Below, piece after piece: positions 44,436 through 50,961 of a stretch of 64,000 bases of DNA. The notes below the pieces were generated by a model that saw only the letters and a list, made by a program, of their open reading frames with translations, had not been told where the DNA came from and searched no databases. Positions within the stretch are counted from its first letter, which is position 1; every line of letters begins with the position of its first letter. The stretch spans positions 3,100,001 to 3,164,000 of the forward strand of contig NZ_CP190246.1 in assembly GCF_039652435.2 (NCBI RefSeq), written 5' to 3'. The position numbers and the translations under genes are program-made. This DNA comes from Niabella insulamsoli. Its GTDB lineage: Bacteria > Bacteroidota > Bacteroidia > Chitinophagales > Chitinophagaceae.

Positions 44436-47162
44436 TCAACTTTTATTCAGCCATTCATCCAAATTGAGCATGGCGTTGGCTACAACCACCATCGCTGCTT
44501 TTTTAATGTCAGGCTTTTGTTCCGGCCCCAGGATCTTCTTCGCATCAGAGGCACCGGAGGCTAATGATTTCACCGACTCGTTATAAAGTTCGACCAGTTT
44601 ATTCAATTTACTTGCCGGTATCGGCTTATAAAGCATGGCTTCATAGCCTTCGCTTATTTGCTTTCTTATATCGCCACCCGCTGTTTTATTTATATGATCT
44701 GCAAAATGCCTCGCCATGTCCCAAAAGGCAAAATCGTTGAGCGTACTCAGCGCCTGCAAAGGCGTATTGGTCCTGATGCGGCGGGGCAGGCACACATCCC
44801 GCATAGCTGCATCGAAACCAATCATGGATGGATAGGGCGCTGTTCTTTTCCAATAGGTGTAAACAGCGCGACGATATTGATCATCGCCCTCACTCAGTTT
44901 CCATTCGGCACCGTTGTAGGGCGAGTTCCAAATACCTTCAGGCTGGTAGGGCATCACGCTTTTACCATACATTTCCGTGCTTAACACATGGCTTACCGCC
45001 AGCGTTTGATCGCGGATCTGTTCCGCAGAAAGCCGCACGCGCGGCCCGCGTGCGTAAAATTTATTTCCAGGATCCTTTTTCAGTAATGCATCCGACACTT
45101 CAGAACGCTGGCGGTAGGTAGCCGACATTACCATTTCCTTTAGCAGCGCTTTTACATCCCATTTATAATCGTTCATAAAACGCCATGACAAATGATCAAG
45201 CAAAGCCTTGTGCGTTGGCGCCATGCCCTGCGTGCCCATGTCTTCCAATGTTTCAACAATACCAAAACCAAATAGCTGCTCCCATAGCCGGTTGACCATC
45301 GTGCGCGCCGTCAATGGGTTTTGTTTATCCGTTAGCCACATGGCCAGGCCCAACCTGTTTTTGGGCGCACCTTCAGGCATTTTATTAAGTACTGACGGCA
45401 CACCGGGCTGCACGGCATCTCCTTTTGAAAGCCAGCTGCCTCTTTCAAAAATATTAGTGGTTCTAAATAAATCCGCCGGATTTTCGACCAGGATTGGAGT
45501 GGCTATATAATCGCCCGACGCTGCCAGGTCATTGTAGTATTTGAATGCCGTATCAAAACCCGGCTGCTGCCGCGCAGGGAAAGGCTCTTTAAAATAAAAC
45601 CAGCTAAACATGGCACCATTATCGTTTGCAGATTGTAACTTAGGATTATAATAACTCAGCCAAATATCATGAACCCCGCCGGTGGGTGTTATATCTATCG
45701 TTGCGATCTCCCAGCCTTTGGTGGGCTTCAAGGTAGCGGTTGCCAGCAGGGGCCCGCCGGCCGAGTCGAGATGCAGTTTCCAAACGCCCCCCTCGTTGCC
45801 GGTCGCATACCTGAACATCAGTTCAGCCTTATCATTCAGATTAACCTTCTTAATGCGGCAGGATGCGTTGTTGCGAAGCGAGAGCCATTTGGTGTCAGCC
45901 AACGCGCTATTAGTCATTTGATCGGTCACCACCGAATTGATCACGGGTTGCCCTGTTTTTAAAAACCTTATGATATTGTTGTAAGACGCGGGCGTAGCAT
46001 TTTGCGACAGCCATAATTTAAGCGATTCAAATTTCGCGCTATCAGCATTCCTGTATTCGCGCAGGAGCGGAAAATCTTCAAACGTGTCTTCGTCCCGGGT
46101 ATTATTGAAAAAAGCCATGAACCGGTAATAGTCCTCATGTTTAAAAGGATCATAGGGGTGGCTATGGCATTGCACGCAGGCAAAAGTGGTGCCCATCAGG
46201 GCTTCCCAGGTGGTATTGACACGGTCCAACACAGCGGCCGTACGGTACTCTTCGTTATCGGTTCCGCCTTCATCGTTAGTTAACGTATTTCTTTGGAAGG
46301 CTGTGGCGATGTATTGTTCATCGGTCGCATTTGGAAGAAGATCACCTGCAATTTGTTCAATTAAAAACTGATCGTAGGGTTTGTTTTCATTAAAGGCTTT
46401 GATCAGCCAGTCGCGATACCGCCAGATAGACCGGTGCGCATCTTTTTCATAACCCTTGGTGTCGGCATATCTGGCCAGGTCGAGCCAGAGCGAAGTCCAC
46501 CGCTCGCCATACCGCGGCGACGCCAACAGCGCATCCACCAATTGCTCATAGGCCTTCTCCGAAGGATCGGATAAAAATTGTTTGGCTATTTCGGGTGAAG
46601 GCGGTAAGCCCGTAAGGTCGAGGCTTATTCGTCGCAAAATCGTAGCCTTGTCGGCCGGCGCGGACGGACTCAATTCCTCGGCTTCCAGCTTCTCGAAAAT
46701 AAACCGGTCGATATCGTTTTGGATCCAGTCGTCATTTTCGTCGGGAATGGATTCCTTCATCACAGGAATATAGGCCCAATGTTTGCCCCATTCAGCGCCC
46801 TGTTTTACCCAGGCCTTCAATATCTTGATTTCTTCTTTAGGCAGCGGATCATGTTTATAAGGCATTCTTTCTTCAGGGTCGTTAAGGGTTAACCTCCTGA
46901 TAAACTCGCTTTCATCGGGCTTCCCGGGAACAATCGCGGGCTTGCCGCTTTCTGTTTTGGCTAATGCTTCCTCCCGAAACAGCACGCTAAAGCCCCCACT
47001 TTGTTTTACGCCGCCATGACAGCTAATACATTTTTTATTTAAAATCGGCTTGACTTCGGTATTGAAATCCACTTTCTTTTCATTGGAAAAAAAATACCAG
47101 CCGCAGGCGGTGGCTATCACGGCGGAAAGGGCAATTAATATTTTATTATTTGACGCAAGCAT
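44436..47162 (-). CDS. PSD1 (DUF1549/DUF1553) planctomycete-type cytochrome c protein
   Basis: 908 residues from the ATG at 47162. One N-terminal membrane anchor (ILIALSAVIATACGWYFF) precedes a PSCyt1 cytochrome domain with CISCHG and the EERMPYKHDPLP block. Then comes DUF1549 (LDLTGLPPSPEIAKQFL) with a second CxxCH (FACVQCHSHPYDPFKHEDYY). A middle non-catalytic-looking beta region (about 420-560) is followed by DUF1553 (LARTMVNRLWEQLFGFG-like, TARTMVNRLWEQLFGFGIV). Such proteins act with DUF1501 and are typical of Planctomycetes and Verrucomicrobia. First gene of the four-gene operon with its own promoter box. Confidence 0.92.
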   Translation of the reverse strand: MLASNNKILIALSAVIATACGWYFFSNEKKVDFNTEVKPILNKKCISCHGGVKQSGGFSVLFREEALAKTESGKPAIVPGKPDESEFIRRLTLNDPEERMPYKHDPLPKEEIKILKAWVKQGAEWGKHWAYIPVMKESIPDENDDWIQNDIDRFIFEKLEAEELSPSAPADKATILRRISLDLTGLPPSPEIAKQFLSDPSEKAYEQLVDALLASPRYGERWTSLWLDLARYADTKGYEKDAHRSIWRYRDWLIKAFNENKPYDQFLIEQIAGDLLPNATDEQYIATAFQRNTLTNDEGGTDNEEYRTAAVLDRVNTTWEALMGTTFACVQCHSHPYDPFKHEDYYRFMAFFNNTRDEDTFEDFPLLREYRNADSAKFESLKLWLSQNATPASYNNIIRFLKTGQPVINSVVTDQMTNSALADTKWLSLRNNASCRIKKVNLNDKAELMFRYATGNEGGVWKLHLDSAGGPLLATATLKPTKGWEIATIDITPTGGVHDIWLSYYNPKLQSANDNGAMFSWFYFKEPFPARQQPGFDTAFKYYNDLAASGDYIATPILVENPADLFRTTNIFERGSWLSKGDAVQPGVPSVLNKMPEGAPKNRLGLAMWLTDKQNPLTARTMVNRLWEQLFGFGIVETLEDMGTQGMAPTHKALLDHLSWRFMNDYKWDVKALLKEMVMSATYRQRSEVSDALLKKDPGNKFYARGPRVRLSAEQIRDQTLAVSHVLSTEMYGKSVMPYQPEGIWNSPYNGAEWKLSEGDDQYRRAVYTYWKRTAPYPSMIGFDAAMRDVCLPRRIRTNTPLQALSTLNDFAFWDMARHFADHINKTAGGDIRKQISEGYEAMLYKPIPASKLNKLVELYNESVKSLASGASDAKKILGPEQKPDIKKAAMVVVANAMLNLDEWLNKS

Positions 47163-47177
47163 ACGGCAGCAGACTTT

Positions 47178-47185
47178 CAAATGTA
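47178..47185 (-). promoter_or_regulatory. -7 promoter box for the PSD1 operon
   Basis: Minus strand TACATTTG, exact TAnnTTTG, 15 nt before the PSD1 ATG and directly after the upstream terminator, so the operon has its own promoter. Confidence 0.5.
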
Positions 47186-47230
47186 AAAAAAAGAAGGCAG
47201 AAAATGGCGGTAAGCGCCGTTAAATCTGCC
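47185..47230 (-). terminator. Terminator of the RsmB-like gene
   Basis: Minus-strand stem with outer GGCAGA/TCTGCC arms and inner GGCG/CGCC pairing, followed by a T run. Confidence 0.72.
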
Positions 47231-47256
47231 ATTGATGAAATAGAAAAAATGCTGCC

Positions 47257-48405
47257 TTAGGCTCTTAACAGCGCGGCAAACATCGTATCCGCTTTTTTAT
47301 CATAACCGTTTAAAAGCTGCTGCTCTATCAACGTCAAACCGCTTTCTTTCAGAAAGTTCACCTGCGCTTCATTTTCTTCCGCAAAAACGGAGCAGGTGAT
47401 ATATAAAAGAAAACCCCGCGGATTTAAAAAGCGTACCGCATTAGCGGCAATGCGCCGTTGCAAAGCCGCATAGGTTTTTATCATGGAGGGGTCGAAATAG
47501 GTCAACTGCTCTGGCGTGCGGGCCCAGGTGCCGCTACCGCTGCAAGGTACATCGGCAATGATCAGATCAAAACATTGTGGAATACTGCCTTCAGCGGCAT
47601 CGGCAATGAAAGAACGATAGCCCGTGATCCCCGCTTCGGCAAACCGTTTTTTAAGATTGGCTAAAATTGAAGGCCGAACGTCAGACACGGTCAATTGAAT
47701 ATCCTTTAAGATATCGTATGCCAACAACGATTTTCCGCCGCTGGCCGCGCAGCAATCCCAAACCGCGACTTTCTTGCGGGATGGCTGAAAGTGATCCGCA
47801 AAGGTTTTTAATAACAGGCCTACGCGCTGTGATGAAAAATCCTGGATGACCGCTTCTTTATTCAATTGAAGCACCTGCTCGATTTTGGAGCTGTTCGGCA
47901 GGCGCACCGTCGCACCGGATCGTACATAATCCATTTTTGCAGCCTCGAGTTTATTAATTACTGCGTTTTCAAACTCTGGCCTAAGGCGGAGAAAAAGATC
48001 CGGCTGAACCAGATGAGCAGCTTCAAACGCCGCGCGCCCCACGCCATCGCTCAATGGATTGGCGAACGCAAAAATTGCTTCAGGAGGAGCTTCGGGCAGG
48101 CCGAACTGCTGGAAAAACTGACGCCAGTCTTCACCCCAATCGAGTTGACTTAGCTGGTAGCCTTTCAACATTTTTTGTAACACAGTTAACCCGGGATAAG
48201 ATTTTCCCAAACGGAAAAAACTATAACATAGGGTTGCAATTTGCCTGCGGTCTTTGCTTCCAAATTTTTTATGCTGCGCAAAATAGTTTTTCAGAAAATA
48301 AGCAAACGGCATTTGACCCTGGTAGTCAGTAACAATCGAAACAGCGCTGTTCAGGTGAGCGTAAAATCTTTTAAACAATGGCTGATCCAATTTAATTTCT
48401 GGCAT
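47257..48405 (-). CDS. RsmB/NOP2-family rRNA cytosine-5-methyltransferase
   Basis: 382 residues from the ATG at 48405, where the family N-terminus begins (EIKLDQPLFKRFY); the upstream extension is unlikely. A NusB-like N-terminal part precedes the SAM-dependent domain: VWDCCAASGGKSLLAYD (SAM binding), ADVPCSGSGTWAR and LLYITCSVFAEENEAQV (the two catalytic-site cysteines). It methylates a cytosine in rRNA, probably 16S. Single gene; sucB upstream ends in a terminator within the 111-nt gap. Confidence 0.92.
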   Translation of the reverse strand: MPEIKLDQPLFKRFYAHLNSAVSIVTDYQGQMPFAYFLKNYFAQHKKFGSKDRRQIATLCYSFFRLGKSYPGLTVLQKMLKGYQLSQLDWGEDWRQFFQQFGLPEAPPEAIFAFANPLSDGVGRAAFEAAHLVQPDLFLRLRPEFENAVINKLEAAKMDYVRSGATVRLPNSSKIEQVLQLNKEAVIQDFSSQRVGLLLKTFADHFQPSRKKVAVWDCCAASGGKSLLAYDILKDIQLTVSDVRPSILANLKKRFAEAGITGYRSFIADAAEGSIPQCFDLIIADVPCSGSGTWARTPEQLTYFDPSMIKTYAALQRRIAANAVRFLNPRGFLLYITCSVFAEENEAQVNFLKESGLTLIEQQLLNGYDKKADTMFAALLRA

Positions 48406-48413
48406 GTCGGTAA

Positions 48414-48443
48414 TTAAAAAAATGGTTCGTGTTTCCACGAACC
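48414..48443 (-). terminator. Terminator of sucB
   Basis: GGTTCGTG (48424-48431) pairs with CACGAACC (48436-48443); on the minus strand ATTTTTTT follows. It lies just upstream of the RsmB-like start. Confidence 0.8.
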
Positions 48444-48516
48444 TGTATTTTTCTCTTTCTCTTCGAAAGAGCTACAATTCAATTTATAATGTTAACCCGA
48501 TAGCTGATCAAAACTT

Positions 48517-50073
48517 CTACAACTCGAGCAGGGTTTTAACCGGATCTTTTTGAATGAGCAACAGGGCCGGGTTTTCAAGCAATTCTTTGACCCGCACCAA
48601 AAAGCTCACCGATTCGCGCCCGTCAATAATTCTGTGATCATAGCTCAATGCCACATACATCATCGGACGGATCACCACCTGCCCGTTGACAGCCACTGGA
48701 CGCTGGATGATATTGTGCATCCCCAAAATCGCGCTTTGCGGAATATTGATGATAGGGGTACTCAACATTGATCCAAAAATACCACCATTGGTAATCGTGA
48801 ACGTACCGCCGGTAAGATCCTCTGCCGTTAATTTGCTGTTTTTCGCTTTGGTAGCCAGCTCTATCACCGCCTTTTCGATTTCAGCCATACCCAGGCTTTC
48901 CACGTTTCTGATCACAGGGACGGTCAGGCCGCGCGGCGTGCTTACCGCAATGCTGATATCCGCATAATCATGGAATAAAATCTGGTCTCCGTCGATATAA
49001 GCGTTTACAGTCGGCCATTCGGAAAGCGCGATGGCGCAGGCTTTCGCGAAGAAACTCATAAAACCAAGTCCCACACCATGGGCTTCTTTAAACTTATCCT
49101 TGTATTTGCTGCGTATGTCCATAATCGGCTGCATGTCCACCTCATTAAAAGTGGTGAGCATCGCCGTCGTATTTTTCGCTTCAACCAGCCTGCGGCTGAT
49201 CGTTTTGCGAAGATTGGTCATTTTTTCGCCGCGTTGGTTACGCCCAAACAGCTCGCCGCCGTCGAAAGATTTTTTGCCAGGATTGGCCAACGCTGCTAAA
49301 ACATCTTCTTTAAATATTTTGCCCGAATGGCCAGAGGCCTTTACGGTTTTGGGATCTACTTTTTTATCCGCAATAATCGCCGACGCTACCGGAGTTGCCT
49401 TCACATCTTTGGCGGGAGCGTCCGCTTTTTGGGGCGCTTCTTTTTTGGCTTCAGCCTGAGGCACAGGCGCGGCTGCTTTTGCCGGTTTGCCGACTGTTTC
49501 TTTAATCACTGCGATGGTATCACCAATCTTGAGAGTATCGCCTTCCTTCACCGAAGTTTCCACAATGCCCGCCAGTTCGGCGTTCACTTCAAAAGTTGCT
49601 TTTTCACTTTCGAGTTCGGCAATCACTTCATCGCGCTCCACATAATCGCCCGATTGCTTCGCCCATTTGAGAAGGGTCACTTCGCTGATCGATTCCCCGA
49701 CAGTCGGTATTTTCACCGGAGTTTCCTTTCCGGTTGTTTTTAATGGTTCGGCTTCGGCAGCCGGAGCGGCTGGCTTTTCTACGGCAGTTTCCTTTTCTTC
49801 GGAAGGCGCGCTTTCGGCCGGCTTTTCGGGTTTAGCTGCGCTATCGTCGATAGCCGCAATAGTGTCGCCGATATGAATGGTTTCACCTTCCGCCACGCTG
49901 GTCGTCAAGACGCCGGCCTTTTCGGCGTTTACTTCGAAAGTGGCTTTTTCGCTTTCCAGTTCAGCGATCACCTCATCACGCTCCACGTAATCTCCCGTGT
50001 TTTTTACCCATTTTAAAAGCGTTACTTCACTTATTGACTCGCCCACGGTAGGCACCTTAATATCGACAGCCAT
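48517..50073 (-). CDS. sucB: 2-oxoglutarate dehydrogenase E2 (dihydrolipoyl succinyltransferase) with two lipoyl domains
   Basis: 518 residues. Transfers succinyl from E1 to CoA in the citric-acid cycle. Two nearly identical lipoyl domains are present (residues about 1-75 and 115-190), each with VPTVGESISEV or IPTVGESISEV and lipoyl Lys43 or Lys158 in ELESEKATFEV. An Ala/Pro/Lys/Glu-rich linker separates them and another leads to the E1/E3-binding domain (about 235-270) and the catalytic core, with the SYDHRIIDGRES active site near the end. Most SucB proteins have one lipoyl domain. Separated from sucA by an inverted regulator gene. Confidence 0.95.
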   Translation of the reverse strand: MAVDIKVPTVGESISEVTLLKWVKNTGDYVERDEVIAELESEKATFEVNAEKAGVLTTSVAEGETIHIGDTIAAIDDSAAKPEKPAESAPSEEKETAVEKPAAPAAEAEPLKTTGKETPVKIPTVGESISEVTLLKWAKQSGDYVERDEVIAELESEKATFEVNAELAGIVETSVKEGDTLKIGDTIAVIKETVGKPAKAAAPVPQAEAKKEAPQKADAPAKDVKATPVASAIIADKKVDPKTVKASGHSGKIFKEDVLAALANPGKKSFDGGELFGRNQRGEKMTNLRKTISRRLVEAKNTTAMLTTFNEVDMQPIMDIRSKYKDKFKEAHGVGLGFMSFFAKACAIALSEWPTVNAYIDGDQILFHDYADISIAVSTPRGLTVPVIRNVESLGMAEIEKAVIELATKAKNSKLTAEDLTGGTFTITNGGIFGSMLSTPIINIPQSAILGMHNIIQRPVAVNGQVVIRPMMYVALSYDHRIIDGRESVSFLVRVKELLENPALLLIQKDPVKTLLEL

Positions 50074-50123
50074 AAATACTAATGATTTTTATAGAATAGT
50101 GTGGCAAATTACGTAAAAATGAT

Positions 50124-50148
50124 AAAAAACCTCTCTTTATTGAGAGAG
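50124..50148 (-). terminator. Minus-strand terminator upstream of sucB
   Basis: CTCTCT/AGAGAG stem with a 6-nt loop followed on the minus strand by GTTTTTTAT. Positioned before sucB, it would stop read-through from sucA across the antisense strand of the regulator, or act as an attenuator of sucB. Confidence 0.5.
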
Positions 50149-50179
50149 TAAATGTGTTTTCATAAAAGGATAGTAAAAA

Positions 50180-50199
50180 TATCACTTGAATTAGTGATA
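50180..50199 (+). promoter_or_regulatory. Operator-like palindrome before the NarL-type regulator
   Basis: TATCACT-TGAATT-AGTGATA, perfect 7-nt arms, centred about 30 nt before the -7 box at 50221. Position and symmetry suit a dimeric activator or autoregulator. Confidence 0.5.
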
Positions 50200-50220
50200 A
50201 CTTGCTACAAATGCTTCAAC

Positions 50221-50228
50221 TATCTTTG
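50221..50228 (+). promoter_or_regulatory. -7 promoter box for the NarL-type regulator
   Basis: TATCTTTG, exact TAnnTTTG, ending 7 nt before the ATG, so the mRNA would be almost leaderless. Confidence 0.55.
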
Positions 50229-50235
50229 ATTCAAG

Positions 50236-50883
50236 ATGAGCATCCCCCCCATTCAAGTTGTCGTTTTTGATGATAATGCGTACAGAAGAGAAAGCCTCTC
50301 GCTGTTGATCAACTCTTCTCCCAAAATGCGTTGTGCGGGTACTTTTTTTGACTGTAGCAATGTTATTACCGACGTCAGAAAAACCAACCCGGATGTAGTA
50401 CTTATGGATATTGATATGCCGAACGTAAACGGTATTGAGGGCGTAAAGCTGATCCGGATGAATTTTCCGAAAGTGCAGATATTAATGCAGACCGTTTTTG
50501 AGGATGATGATAAAATATTCGCTTCGATTTGCGCGGGGGCCTCGGGGTATATTTTAAAAAAATCGACACCGGCTCAATTACTACAGGCCATCGAAGACGT
50601 GTATAACGGCGACGCTGCTATGACGGCGTCCATCGCGAAAAAAGTGTTGACTGCGTTTCAAAAAAATGTGTTCTACGAAAACAACCAGGAAATATCGCTT
50701 ACACCGCGGGAAAAGGAGGTTTTGAGTTACCTGGTGAAGGGTTTCAGCCACAAAATGGTCGCGTCGGCCTGCACTTTAAGCATCCACACGGTGAACACGC
50801 ATATCAAAAAAATATATGAAAAACTTCAGGTGAATTCGGTAGCTGAAGCGGTTGTAAAAGCGCTTCAGCAAAAACTGATATAA
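50236..50883 (+). CDS. NarL/LuxR-type response regulator (orphan)
   Basis: 215 residues. A receiver domain (VVVFDDN, phospho-Asp in VVLMDIDMPNVNG, Lys in GYILKKSTP) is joined to a LuxR-type helix-turn-helix (SLTPREKEVLSYLVKGFSHK and LSIHTVNTHIKKIYEKL). No histidine kinase is adjacent. It lies between sucB and sucA in the opposite orientation, with its own promoter and palindrome. It may control the flanking 2-oxoglutarate dehydrogenase genes or itself (inference). Confidence 0.94.
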   Translation: MSIPPIQVVVFDDNAYRRESLSLLINSSPKMRCAGTFFDCSNVITDVRKTNPDVVLMDIDMPNVNGIEGVKLIRMNFPKVQILMQTVFEDDDKIFASICAGASGYILKKSTPAQLLQAIEDVYNGDAAMTASIAKKVLTAFQKNVFYENNQEISLTPREKEVLSYLVKGFSHKMVASACTLSIHTVNTHIKKIYEKLQVNSVAEAVVKALQQKLI

Positions 50884-50902
50884 AAATCTCATGTTTAGTT
50901 TT

Positions 50903-50941
50903 GAATATAAGAGGGCGGAATGTCTATTCCGCCCGATATTC
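50903..50941. repeat. Nested inverted repeat between convergent regulator and sucA
   Basis: GGGCGGAAT (50913-50921) pairs with ATTCCGCCC (50926-50934) around GTCT, and outer GAATAT/ATATTC arms extend it. Neither strand has a T run, so it is a strong hairpin that may terminate or protect 3' ends of both convergent transcripts. Confidence 0.6.
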
Positions 50942-50961
50942 AAAATCTTATGCTTTATCCC

